A stretch of DNA of 64,000 bases from JAGDMJ01 sp963809695 (GTDB taxonomy: Bacteria; Bacteroidota; Ignavibacteria; UBA10030; UBA6906), in contig CAWEKI010000007.1 in the NCBI GenBank assembly GCA_963809695.1, positions 1 to 64,000 on the forward strand, read 5' to 3'. The notes below the pieces were generated by a model. The model was not told where the DNA came from. It was given only the letters and a program-made list of their open reading frames with translations, and ran no database searches. Each line of letters begins with the position of its first letter. Position 1 is the first letter of the stretch. A program made the translations under genes and the position numbers. Shown here piece after piece: positions 50,874-60,700 of this stretch.

Positions 50874-51812
50874 ATGATCCTTTCTGTAGTTGACATCGGC
50901 ACAAACACTGTCCTTCTGCTCGTCGCAGATATTGACGCGGCAGGCCGTCTCTCCACGCTGGAATACCGGCAACGCGTGCCCCGGCTCGGGCGGGGCGTGG
51001 ATGAGCGGAAGATCCTGCAACAGGACTCCATGGAGAGAGTGGTGACTGTGCTCCTTGAATACCGCTCCGTCGCGGCAAAGCATCACCCGGGTGTTGTGGC
51101 GGTGTGCGGGACAAGCGCGGTACGAGACGCGGCCAACAGGGAAGAATTCTCAGCGCTGGTCAAAAGCAGGACCGGATTTGACCTCGAGATCCTGACGGGG
51201 GAACAGGAAGCGTTCTGGACCTACCGGGGTGCGATCAGCGGCATCCCGGGAATTAAAAGCGCCACGGTCGTGGACATCGGCGGAGGAAGTACGGAGTTCA
51301 CCAGGGGAACTGCAGAGGAGATCACCGCGAAGTTCAGCTTCAACATCGGTTCGGTCCGTCTGACCGAACGGTTGCTGCGCCATGATCCTCCGCTCGCGGC
51401 TGAGATCGCGGCGGTACGCACTGCCGTCGATTTTTCGCTTGCTTCTGCGCCGCCATCCTTCCCTCAGGGTCCGGGCCAGGTTGTGGGGGTGGCCGGAACA
51501 GCGACCACACTCGCGCTGCTTGAACAGCAACGCCAGAGGTTCGACATGCAAGCGGTCAGCGGATTCGTGCTTCGTCGCGACGCGGTCAACCGGCTGGTGA
51601 TACACCTTCAGCAGCTCTCCAGCGCCGAGATCCTCGAGATCGCAGAATACATGGAAGGCCGGAACGACATTATCACGGCAGGCGCGATCATCCTCGAAGA
51701 GGTGATGGGCTTCCTCGGCGCTGAAGACATTATCGTGAGCGAGAGAGGGGTAAGGTACGGAATTGCGATACGAGAGTGGGAGAGGAGAATAGAGAGCCAG
51801 GGAATAACGTGA
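50874..51812 (+). CDS. Ppx/GppA-family phosphatase
   Basis: The 312-residue protein of the ASKHA fold hydrolyses polyphosphate or pppGpp. MILSVVDIGTNTVLLLVADID is the phosphate-1 loop, and TVVDIGGGSTEF is phosphate-2 with the DIGGGSTE signature. GTSAVRDAANREEF follows the family, and VAGTATTLALLEQQ the second half. It lacks the C-terminal HD domain seen in longer members. An in-frame start at 50586 would run through prmA and is rejected. It starts 10 bp after prmA. Confidence 0.93.
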   Translation: MILSVVDIGTNTVLLLVADIDAAGRLSTLEYRQRVPRLGRGVDERKILQQDSMERVVTVLLEYRSVAAKHHPGVVAVCGTSAVRDAANREEFSALVKSRTGFDLEILTGEQEAFWTYRGAISGIPGIKSATVVDIGGGSTEFTRGTAEEITAKFSFNIGSVRLTERLLRHDPPLAAEIAAVRTAVDFSLASAPPSFPQGPGQVVGVAGTATTLALLEQQRQRFDMQAVSGFVLRRDAVNRLVIHLQQLSSAEILEIAEYMEGRNDIITAGAIILEEVMGFLGAEDIIVSERGVRYGIAIREWERRIESQGIT

Positions 51813-51838
51813 GAGCGTAGCACAAGCAATTTGGTATG

Positions 51839-53008
51839 TCAGTCTTTCTCTTTTTTCCTGCCCATCTGCTCCAACACCTCCCCGAGACTCTCCACCACGT
51901 ACTCAACATCCTCTTTCGTATTACTCCTCCCAAACGAAAAGCGGATGGTGGCACGAGCCGTTCCGGGGTCTCTTCCCATCGCAAGGAGAACGTGGGACGG
52001 CTGGATACTCCCGGAGGTACACGCCGAGCCGCTCGTGACGGCAACGCCTTTCAAATCCATGTTCATGACCAGCATCTCCCCCTCCAATGGCATTCTTCGG
52101 CTGTCCACCGACATACTGAGAATGTGGGGAAGCCGGTCAGAGGGATCACCATTGAACATGATATACGGGAACCTGGCCCTGATCGCTGCTTCGAGCGCAT
52201 CCCGCAACGCGGCCAGCCTTGACGATTCCTCTTTTTGGGAGGAGCAGGTGATCTCCATCGCTGTGGCAAAACCCACCGCCAGCGCCACGTTTTCTGTTCC
52301 CGGACGCTTGCCCCGCTCCTGTCCCCCCCCGTGAAAGAGCGGATCCAGGCCCGTCCCGCGGCGCACATACAGTGCGCCAATCCCTTTCGGCCCGTACAAT
52401 TTGTGTGCCGTGAACGTCATCAGATCCACGCCGAGGTTTCGCACATTGACCGGAATCTTGCCCACAGACTGGACCGCGTCCGTATGGACGAGAGCACCAG
52501 ATTCATGCGCGCCTGCCGCAATCGCGTCAACGGGGTTGATGGTCCCCACCTCGTTGTTCGCATGCATAATCGAGACCACCGATGTCGCATCGCCCGCCAG
52601 GGCGCGGATCTGTTCCGGACTGACTTTCCCGTGCTCGTCCAGGTCGGCCAGCGAAAGCGAGAATCCCTCCGTCGCAAGCGCCTCGCAGGTATCCAGCACC
52701 GCATGATGCTCTCCCCGGGAGGTCACGAGACCGGTTCGGCCTGTCGTTTTCGCGCAGCGCGCCGCTCCCACGAGAGCGAGGTTGTCCGATTCGGTTCCGC
52801 CGCTGGTGAAGAACAGTTCTCCCGGTTCAGCCCCGACGCATTGGGCAATAATGGCGCGTGCCTTTTCCAGTGCGGACTTTGCCTGCCGGCCGTACGAGTG
52901 CACGGAAGAGGCATTGCCGAACACTTCCGAGAAATAAGGCTCCATCGACTCGCGCACGCGCGGGTCAAGCGGCGTCGTTGCCGTATGATCGAGATAGATC
53001 CTTCGCAT
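51839..53008 (-). CDS. Cysteine desulfurase (NifS/IscS family)
   Basis: The 389-residue PLP enzyme takes sulfur from cysteine for Fe-S clusters and thio-modified tRNA. MRRIYLDHTATTPLDPRV is the family start. HTDAVQSVGK and TAHKLYGPKG contain the PLP Asp/Gln and the Schiff-base Lys. The active-site Cys lies in SGSACTSGSIQPSHVL, in the long loop of the NifS/IscS class. No iscU or nifU lies nearby, and the following minus-strand gene is the DUF2723 protein's far side, so it may serve tRNA thiolation or general sulfur transfer. Confidence 0.95.
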   Translation of the reverse strand: MRRIYLDHTATTPLDPRVRESMEPYFSEVFGNASSVHSYGRQAKSALEKARAIIAQCVGAEPGELFFTSGGTESDNLALVGAARCAKTTGRTGLVTSRGEHHAVLDTCEALATEGFSLSLADLDEHGKVSPEQIRALAGDATSVVSIMHANNEVGTINPVDAIAAGAHESGALVHTDAVQSVGKIPVNVRNLGVDLMTFTAHKLYGPKGIGALYVRRGTGLDPLFHGGGQERGKRPGTENVALAVGFATAMEITCSSQKEESSRLAALRDALEAAIRARFPYIMFNGDPSDRLPHILSMSVDSRRMPLEGEMLVMNMDLKGVAVTSGSACTSGSIQPSHVLLAMGRDPGTARATIRFSFGRSNTKEDVEYVVESLGEVLEQMGRKKEKD

Positions 53009-53019
53009 GCAATTTTACC

Positions 53020-55959
53020 TTACGGGTGCTGCTTGGTGCTGTCCATGCGCGCCCGCAGCTCGTCCATCCGCTTTTTGAGACCCGGATCTCCCGGGAATCG
53101 CGCAGACAAGCGATTCAGGACATCCAGCTCATTCGCGTAGTCGTTCCGGGCATCGTAGATATCCAGCAGCACTCTATAGGGATTATAGTATGAATTCAGA
53201 TTGGCCTGTCCCTTGTCGATCATTGCTTTACAGATGGGTTCCAGTTCTGCCGCAATTTCGTTGAACCGGTCTTCCCGTCCGAGCCGGCGGTAGGAAACCG
53301 CGAGGTCCGAGAGCATTTCCCAGGACATGGGCGCATGCGATCGTGGGATGACCTGCTCCATCCGATCGAGCACTTGCAGGCTTGTTGCCTGGTCGCCCGC
53401 CGTGTTGGCGTAATAGAGAGCCAGGCGCATGAATGCATATCTATAGTTCAGCAGGAGCCGCTGGATGTTGTCATCCAAAAACACGCCGGGGTCAGCGAGC
53501 CCCCGGAACTTGAAACCGCTCATGGGGGTTCGGGAGAAACCTGCAGGTTCGTGAAGCAGGTTGGCTTCAACGACCGCCGGATCCAAAGCAGTTTCTTCCT
53601 GTGGTGCTTTGCGCGGTTCGAGCCTCTGCGCCATCCCCTGAAACCAGAGGTAGTTATCCAGGCCGATCTTGCTGTCGGGAGAACAGGTCACCGCAAAGTA
53701 AATGGGGCGCTTCCATTGATTGGTCATCACGACGTCGAGCACAAGGATGTCTTGCACCCGGATGGCTTTTGTCGGTCCGGCCTGGAATGTGTTGTCCATG
53801 TGAAACGTGATCTTCCCGTGGTTTATCACCGCCGTATCCGTGACGCCGAATTGTCGCTGGACTTCCGGGGGCACGGGAATATCCATGTCCCGCGGCTGCC
53901 AGGCAACAGGCTCGATGCTCTGGATGCGCGCATTCGAGAGGCTGATGGGGACCGGGCGCGCTTCGGCGTAGTATGGTTTATCCTTGAGTTGTTGGATATA
54001 CCAGGGAGTATTTGCCAGGCTCAGGCAGATGACCCGGACATCACGCCGCACCCCCTCGACGTCCTGGAGATACCAGAGCGGGAACGTGTCATTGTCCCCA
54101 TTCGTGAAGAGGATTGCATCCTGCGTGCAGGTTTGGAGCAGATTGTACGCGTAGTCCCAGGGAACCCAGTTCTTCGACCTGTCGTGAGTATAATAGTTCG
54201 ATGAAGCCATCCGCCCCGGGATAAGGATCACCACAAGAATCCCCACACCCCAGAACGCGGCCGGTGCAAGGCGGTGTCCGGCAAGACGCCGGGAAACAAA
54301 GGCGATCGTCTCCCGCACACCCAGCGCGATCCAGAGCGAGAACACAAAGAAAGCGCCCGGATAGAAATAATCCCGCTCTCTTGGCTGCATTTCCTGCTGA
54401 TTCTGGTAGAACGCGATCAGGTACCCCATGAGGATGAACAGGACGGCAAACACCGTGGCCATCCTCCAGTCCCTCCGGAAGTGCATCCAGAGGCCGGCGA
54501 GCCCGAACAGGAACGGGATCCCGAAGAGCTGTTGCCAATTCACGCCGGTGTCCTGTTCTGTCGAGACCCTTCCGATGAAGTTCCAGAAGAGGTAGCGGTT
54601 GAACATGTGGTCGATCTGATAGCGCCAGGTGAAGTCCAGATCACTGGAATACCTGGTCCACGTCGGCTGGTGCTGGGGCTCGGCAGACCACCGCCGCTTG
54701 AAGATGGGGAAGTCTCCGTACTGTTCCCGGTTCAGGTAGGTCAGCAGCCCGCTGAACGTGCGGGGATTGTTCTCATTCATCGGCGGATCGGCGTGCGCCC
54801 GGATAATGATCATCGTGTACGTCGTAAAGCCGATGGTCGCGATTACGACCGCAAGCAAAACGACATGGAGCCAGGGCTTCTTGTGTTTCGCAGACCACCA
54901 TGCGCCGTACCCGCCGGCAAGGAGCAGACCAACCAGGACAACCGTGCCCATGCCGATGTTGTCACCGGCAATCAGCAAGAGTAATGCGGGAAGCAGCTTG
55001 ATGATCCCCGGATATGCCGCAAAGAGGCCTACGGCAGCCAGCCCAAATGCGACATAGAGAGAGTTTCGATGGAAGACCTTTTTCCGGAACATCACCATCA
55101 CAAGGGCACTGGCGACCACCATGGTGATGATGAATTTCCGGTCGAAGGCCTGGGCCTCTTCCGGACTTGGCGGCTTCGACGCTGTCTGGCCTCCCCACAA
55201 CACAGCCGCAATAATGAGCAGCAGCGCCGCGTGACCAAGGAGAACATAACCCGAATCCCGGCACTCCTCCGGCCGGTCGATGAATTTCCGGAATGCCACC
55301 ACCATGATTGCGCCCACCACAGCGAGGACACTCATCAGGTGCACGCCGGCAGAGAGACCAACAAGAAGTGCGATGACCAGGAGGTACTTTGCATGGTCAG
55401 GCCGATCCGCATTGGCATGCCAGACCATCGTCAACCAAACGATCGCCGCAAAGAGAAAGGTGCTTGCGGCGAAGTAGTTCGACTCGACGCCGCTGAACCA
55501 GAACGTATCGCTGAATGAAAGGGCGAGCGCTCCGACAGCTGCAGACAGCACTGTCCCGTAGGTTTCCAGGGGGGTCTGCGGCACATTCCCCCGCATGAGG
55601 CGAATCACGCGCACGGCAATGAGATAAAGAAGAAGCACCGAGCAGGCACTCGCCAGCACGGACACCATGTTCATCCGGAGGCCGAGGTCGCCGGGAAAAG
55701 GGAGCATGTAAAGGATCCTCCCAACCAGCAGAAACAGCGGACCGCCGGGAGGATGAGGGACTTGCAACAGCCGGGACGCTGCGGAAAGCTCGCCAGGATC
55801 CCAGAAAGAGACCGACGGCTGGACCGTCAGGACGAACTGCACCAGTGAGATGAGAAACACCACTGCGCCAGTAGTCCTTGTGAACAGCTTCTCACGTTCG
55901 CGCGTGCGTGCAGGGGACCTTAGATCTGCGGAAGGGACGGTGGGTTCCTGGGCTTTCAA
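53020..55959 (-). CDS. DUF2723 multi-pass membrane glycosyltransferase-like protein
   Basis: The 979-residue protein starts at TTG 55959, with AGGAGG 10 bases upstream. Its first helix region leads into PSVSFWDPGELSAASRLLQVPHPPGGPLFLLVGR, the DUF2723 signature (an Asp/Glu site like that of GT-C enzymes). About twelve helices run to about 600, followed by a soluble C-terminal domain with tetratricopeptide-like helices (LNYRYAFMRLALYYANTAGDQATSLQVLDRMEQVIPRS). Family members are considered protein O-mannosyltransferase-like enzymes, abundant in Bacteroidota, probably glycosylating exported proteins. GT-C-type chemistry is inferred from the family. It is followed by the cysteine desulfurase gene after 11 bp. 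Confidence 0.9.
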   Translation of the reverse strand: MKAQEPTVPSADLRSPARTREREKLFTRTTGAVVFLISLVQFVLTVQPSVSFWDPGELSAASRLLQVPHPPGGPLFLLVGRILYMLPFPGDLGLRMNMVSVLASACSVLLLYLIAVRVIRLMRGNVPQTPLETYGTVLSAAVGALALSFSDTFWFSGVESNYFAASTFLFAAIVWLTMVWHANADRPDHAKYLLVIALLVGLSAGVHLMSVLAVVGAIMVVAFRKFIDRPEECRDSGYVLLGHAALLLIIAAVLWGGQTASKPPSPEEAQAFDRKFIITMVVASALVMVMFRKKVFHRNSLYVAFGLAAVGLFAAYPGIIKLLPALLLLIAGDNIGMGTVVLVGLLLAGGYGAWWSAKHKKPWLHVVLLAVVIATIGFTTYTMIIIRAHADPPMNENNPRTFSGLLTYLNREQYGDFPIFKRRWSAEPQHQPTWTRYSSDLDFTWRYQIDHMFNRYLFWNFIGRVSTEQDTGVNWQQLFGIPFLFGLAGLWMHFRRDWRMATVFAVLFILMGYLIAFYQNQQEMQPRERDYFYPGAFFVFSLWIALGVRETIAFVSRRLAGHRLAPAAFWGVGILVVILIPGRMASSNYYTHDRSKNWVPWDYAYNLLQTCTQDAILFTNGDNDTFPLWYLQDVEGVRRDVRVICLSLANTPWYIQQLKDKPYYAEARPVPISLSNARIQSIEPVAWQPRDMDIPVPPEVQRQFGVTDTAVINHGKITFHMDNTFQAGPTKAIRVQDILVLDVVMTNQWKRPIYFAVTCSPDSKIGLDNYLWFQGMAQRLEPRKAPQEETALDPAVVEANLLHEPAGFSRTPMSGFKFRGLADPGVFLDDNIQRLLLNYRYAFMRLALYYANTAGDQATSLQVLDRMEQVIPRSHAPMSWEMLSDLAVSYRRLGREDRFNEIAAELEPICKAMIDKGQANLNSYYNPYRVLLDIYDARNDYANELDVLNRLSARFPGDPGLKKRMDELRARMDSTKQHP

Positions 55960-55997
55960 GACTTCGTTTCCTCCTGTTGATTCGACAGTTGTACACT

Positions 55998-56810
55998 TCA
56001 GTGCAGGGCGCTGCTGAAATCACGCCGGTGTCTCTTGGTCACTTCATTTTCTTCTCCCAGAAGCCTGAAGATGGCAAGGCAGGCTTTCCGGGCACCATCG
56101 TCATCGTAGGACCGGTTCAGACGGATGACGTCGATGAACTTGTCCAACGCGGCATCAAATTGCTTCGTCTTCATGTCGTAGATGGCAGCAAGGTAGGTCG
56201 CTTTGACGGATTCCTGAGGAAGGACCTCCGGGTGCTCCATCTTCCTGACCAATCCATCGAACGTCCGGACAGCATCGGCCAGAGGATATTGTGCGGAGTG
56301 CTCCTCAATTTTCTTGATCAGTTCCGCTGCTCTGGAACTATCCTGCCAGACAAGGATTGCCGCAAGCAAGGCCCGTACCCCTTCATTTTCGGGGTCTCGG
56401 CTCAACATGCCTTCGAGCAGTCGCTGGGCCTCGGGGTTCTTTCCCTGTTGAATCAGCTGCCGGGCATTCTCCAACTCCTTCCGACCCTGATCTGGCAGGG
56501 CTTTCTCCAGCCACTGAGCCACCGCACGTTCCGGGAGCGCGCCAGTGAATTCGTTGGCTACCTTGCCGTCAACGAAGAGCTTGACATTGGGAATGCCGCG
56601 CACGCCGTAGCGCACCGCGAGATCTTCGTTCCGGTCGGTGTCCACTTTCGCCAGAATCCATTTCCCATCGCTCTGGTTAGCGAGACGTTCAAGAACAGGT
56701 CCGAGCATCTTGCAGGGGCCGCACCACTCGGCCCAGAAGTCCACAACGACGGGAACAGTGAAGCTTCGCTCTATGACTTCCTTCGTGAAATCGTGCACCT
56801 CGTTGTTCAT
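55998..56810 (-). CDS. cnoX: CnoX-like thioredoxin with tetratricopeptide repeats
   Basis: The 270-residue product has an N-terminal thioredoxin domain (FWAEWCGPCKMLGPVLERLA, cis-Pro in VRGIPNVKLF). A TPR-like half follows (ELENARQLIQQGKNPEAQRLLEGML...DAALDKFIDVIRLNRSYDDDGARKACLAIFRLLGEENEV). This is the YbbN/CnoX layout, a chaperone-like holdase that protects proteins from overoxidation. Because the WCGPCK active site is intact, it may also be redox active, in contrast to E. coli CnoX. GGAGG lies upstream. There is no signal peptide, so it is cytosolic. Confidence 0.9.
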   Translation of the reverse strand: MNNEVHDFTKEVIERSFTVPVVVDFWAEWCGPCKMLGPVLERLANQSDGKWILAKVDTDRNEDLAVRYGVRGIPNVKLFVDGKVANEFTGALPERAVAQWLEKALPDQGRKELENARQLIQQGKNPEAQRLLEGMLSRDPENEGVRALLAAILVWQDSSRAAELIKKIEEHSAQYPLADAVRTFDGLVRKMEHPEVLPQESVKATYLAAIYDMKTKQFDAALDKFIDVIRLNRSYDDDGARKACLAIFRLLGEENEVTKRHRRDFSSALH

Positions 56811-56899
56811 TTACGGTCTAGCCTCCGACTGATATTCTCCATTTTGTAATTAACAACGATCTTGCCGTACAAATTCACTCATATGTGATCTCACCCGCC

Positions 56900-57358
56900 T
56901 CATTTTTCTGCCACTTGTTCCAGCCATCGACCATACACGTCACACGTAGTGGCGCCGGGGGAATCATGCCCTTTGTCCGGATCAAGATGAAATTCCACAA
57001 CGGCCCCTGAGGGGCTTGAAACTGAGGTCGACGTTCCGGTACTAGACAAAAGGCCGGCGGTTGCCCTGCTTGCCCGGGAGCTCTGGCGAGAACGCGAGGA
57101 CAAAGAACTCGACGCTCCTTCCAGTGCTGGCGCCAGGCGATAATGTGCCTGGTGGACGAAGCAAGCGGGGTCGGTTTGCGCGACGGTGTCAAACTGCCGG
57201 GGAGACAGGGCGTAAAGATCCCGGTCGAGCCCTCCGTCGATGATTTGCCGACGTGACAGAAGATCAACCGGGGGCATACTCCCAAGCAGGGCGGTCATGG
57301 AAGAGTTCAAGCCCAGAAGGAGGCTGAGCAGGATCTGTCTGAAGGAGTGTGGTGGCAT
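56900..57358 (-). CDS. Small exported protein of unknown function, perhaps frameshifted at its end
   Basis: The 152-residue frame has a signal-like start (FRQILLSLLLGLNSSMTALLG), a Ser-rich middle and the end DVYGRWLEQVAEK followed by TGA in the run at 56903-56907. Removing one base from this five-base run would extend it as WLEQVAENEAGEITYE, which looks like a more natural ending. An alternative frame with that tail (56875-57285) has no signal. No family is recognised and no ribosome site is visible, so the gene is tentative. The 367 bp upstream of it, to 57725, belong to the leader of the next gene. Confidence 0.4.
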   Translation of the reverse strand: MPPHSFRQILLSLLLGLNSSMTALLGSMPPVDLLSRRQIIDGGLDRDLYALSPRQFDTVAQTDPACFVHQAHYRLAPALEGASSSLSSRSRQSSRASRATAGLLSSTGTSTSVSSPSGAVVEFHLDPDKGHDSPGATTCDVYGRWLEQVAEK

Positions 57359-57508
57359 GCAATCCGGGGTTTTCGGTGGTCAATTTACGAAAATAATGGC
57401 GGGCGTGCAAAATTTTCCGGGACTCTTTCTAAGGAGCCTTTTTGACACAGGACGGGCAAAAATGCGCACCTGGCGTTGTGTGATTGGTCACATTGCAGTC
57501 CCGATCAT

Positions 57509-57567
57509 TGTGAGTTGCTGCACGCATGCGAGATATCCCCGGGTGACCGGCGTCATCGTTTGAGAAA
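57509..57567 (+). promoter_or_regulatory. Conserved leader segment upstream of the first deacetylase-like gene
   Basis: This segment (GTGAGTTGCTGCACGCA...CCGGGTGAC...GTCA...TGA) is similar to 61821-61880 upstream of the paralogous gene. Shared words are GTGAGT-G-TGCACGCA, CCGGGTGAC and GTCA. It lies about 160 bp before the ATG. It could be a shared operator or structured leader, or just residue of the duplication. Nothing else is seen in 57359-57725. Confidence 0.4.
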
Positions 57568-57725
57568 TCAGACGGCTCCGGCCGGGTTGCATCTTGCTTC
57601 TATTTGCTGTATTGGCGACTTTGGGAGCGAAAGCAAGGCTCCGACTTGCATAACATCGATGCCGGGCTGCTTACCATGCACTGACGCCAGTCTCCGGCCA
57701 CCTGGGACAAAGGGGAAGATAGTTT

Positions 57726-60700
57726 ATGCGCAAAAGGGTCCTGGCAGTCGCTGGCTGTCTGCTTCTCTCCGCTACAGTCACCAGTGTTACCGCCGCTACA
57801 AAACTCTTTTTGACGCTGAAATCGGTCGGAGAAATGATCGTTTCGGTGGACCCATCCCTGCACCAGGAGTTCGGCCTCTCCTACCCTGTCACCTACAAAC
57901 TCGGCATCCCGACCGGAAGCAGCGACCTGGTAGCCTATTGCAGGCATCTCGAGAGCGAGGCCTGGGCCCTATTCCCCGAGAAAACCACCGACAACTTCTT
58001 CAATGGAGAAGAGGTTGTTCGCTTTGACTACGACGCAAACGTCGCTTATGTCTCTGCGGCCTTTGATTCGTCGAGCGATGACATTTTCTTGCGGATCACC
58101 GATCGGGCGGGGCAGCCTGTCAGTATCGAGTTCCAGAACATTTGCCCGTACTACGACAACCGGCAGGCGGCCGTCACCATCACTGCCGATGACTGGCAGG
58201 AATCTACCAACCTGGAGTTCGTCCAGGCCGTGCACACCTTGCGCTCTTACCGGCTTCCGGTCACCGCCGCCATCATCACAGGCGGATGCACGCAGAACAC
58301 CTGGCAGACGATCCAGCAGGAGTTGGACTCCGGTTCTGTGGAGGCCGCCTCCCACACACGGACCCATGTTAACCCTCCTTATGCTGACCCGATTTCTGAG
58401 ATCCTCGGCTCCAAGCAGGATCTTCTTGCGAACCTCGTCATGCCTCCAACGTTCCGCAACGGCTCGCAAGGGTACGTGTACTCATGGATTGCCCCTTACG
58501 GCTCCACCACGCCCCAGACGGAGGTCGTGGTGGGGCAGGCTCGCTACCTGGTTGACCGGCTGACTTACACTTCCAACGGCAACTTCACTGTCTGGGATAC
58601 CGCACAACGCAGGTACGCAGCCGATGGAAAGACTATCGAGATGGGTCCTCTGTATGGGGGTGTCACCAATGTAAGCCTGCTCAACAGCCTGTTTAACCAA
58701 TCACTTGCCGGTGGGAACATCTATCATCTTCTGATCCATCCGCACGACCTGGCCGCCACAGATGAATGGTCGAAGCCATATCTGCCCGGACACCTCGCGT
58801 ACATCAGCAACAGGACGAATGTCTGGTATGCAAACTTCGGGACTCTCTATGCATACCATCTACTGCAGGACGATTCCCCGGGAACAATCCAGATCGTCTC
58901 TGGCGCCCCGTCGATCCTCGTACAGCCGGTCAGCGCAACTGCACGCCAGAAGCAAACCGCCACGTTCTCGGTAACAGCCATCGGCAGCGCGCCTCTGGCC
59001 CATCAGTGGCAGAAAAACGGGTTGGACATCCCGGGCGCCAACGGCGCCCTCTACACCACACCGGCTCTCACACAGGCAGATAGCAGCACCTTCTTCCGTT
59101 GTGTGGTCTCCAACGGTCTCGGTTCCGTGACAAGCAACAGCGCCACGCTCCTGGTCCTCCCACCGGTGATCAACGTGCTCACCAATGGGAGCTTCGAATC
59201 TGGAACCTCGCCCTGGGTCTTCTACAGCAACGGCTCGGCCACTCTCACACAGGTCCCCTTTGGCATCGACGGCATCAATTCCGCCAGGCTGAACATTGCG
59301 CTTCAAGGCACCGACGTCCAGCTCTATCAGGCCAATCTCGCCCTGCAACCAAATACAGACTATCAGATCACGTTCGCTGCCTACTCCAACAGCGGCCACG
59401 ACTTCGAAGTGAGCCTGAGCAAACACGTGAGCCCTTACACGGACTATGGACTGGCGGCCCGCAGATTCGATATTGGTGCCAGCTGGGAGAACTTCTCGGT
59501 TACGTTTACCACGAAAGGTTTCTCGGGCAGTGTCACAGACGGGCGTCTCTGGTTCTCCCTCGCTCCGTATGACACAACTGGCGACGTGTACTATATAGAC
59601 AACGTGGTCCTCGCCCGCGTAAGCGATGTGGCAGCCCCGCGCTCTTTCGCCCCGACCATCACCGTGCAGCCGGTTGCACAGACGGTCACACCCGGACAGA
59701 CGGCCACCTTCACCGTCGGTGCCACGGGCACGGCACCCTTGAATTACCAGTGGCAAAAGAACAGCGCCGAAATTGCGGGTGCCACGAGTTTCTCCTATAC
59801 CACGCCAGCGATCACGGTTTTCGACGGAGGCGTCCTTTACCGTTGCCATATCTCCAACACCGTTGGCGCAGTCAACAGCGCCGAGGTTCACCTTACAGTC
59901 ATCAACCCGAAGCCTCCGGTTGTGACGACGGAGCCGCGCGACACCACCGTTGAGGAAGGACATTCCGTCCACTTCACGGTTGCCGCCGCTGGAGATGCCC
60001 CCTTGACCTACCAGTGGCAGAGGAACGGCGGGGACATTGCAGGAGCGGTCGCAACGTCGTACAGCATAGCAGCGGCGGCAAACGCAGACAGTGGTGCAGG
60101 CTTTCGTTGCATCATCTCGAACAACACGGGAACTGACACAAGCAGGGTTGCCTATCTGTTTGTGCGTTCGCCACTCCCAATCCCAAAGCTGATCGCTCCG
60201 GCGATGGGGGATACCAACCAGCCTGTCTCTCCAGTGTTGTCCTGGCATCTCTCCCCCGGCGGATATGCCTACGAAGTTCAGGTGTCAACCGACTCCACAT
60301 TTGCCTCGCGGTTGATCGTCAACGATTCCACGATTGCCGACACGACGGACCATGTGAGCGGATTGTCCGTCGCGACGCAATACTTCTGGCATGTGAAAGC
60401 CATGGCGACCAACGCCCCGTTTTCCCTTCCCTGGTCGTTCACGACGATGGTCGGGCCTGCGTCGACTCCGGTTCTCGTTTCTCCAGTAAACGGAACCGCC
60501 GGCCTGGGGGTGGCCTCCATCGATTTCGTCTGGCAAAGCGCCCGCTGGGCCACCACCTACCGATTGCAGATTGCGGCAGATTCCTTGTTTGCCTCAGGTA
60601 TCGTGCTTGATGACTCGACGCTCACCGAAACCTCCAGGACTGTTGCCACGCTGCACACCGACAGGCGGTACTTCTGGCGGGTCTCGGCCAGCGGGCCTGG

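Noticed and set aside
58860..60248. 462-codon minus-strand ORF opposite the giant secreted protein
   Set aside because: Shadow produced by the repeated domain codon pattern; the opposite frame has clear Ig-like and CBM domains.
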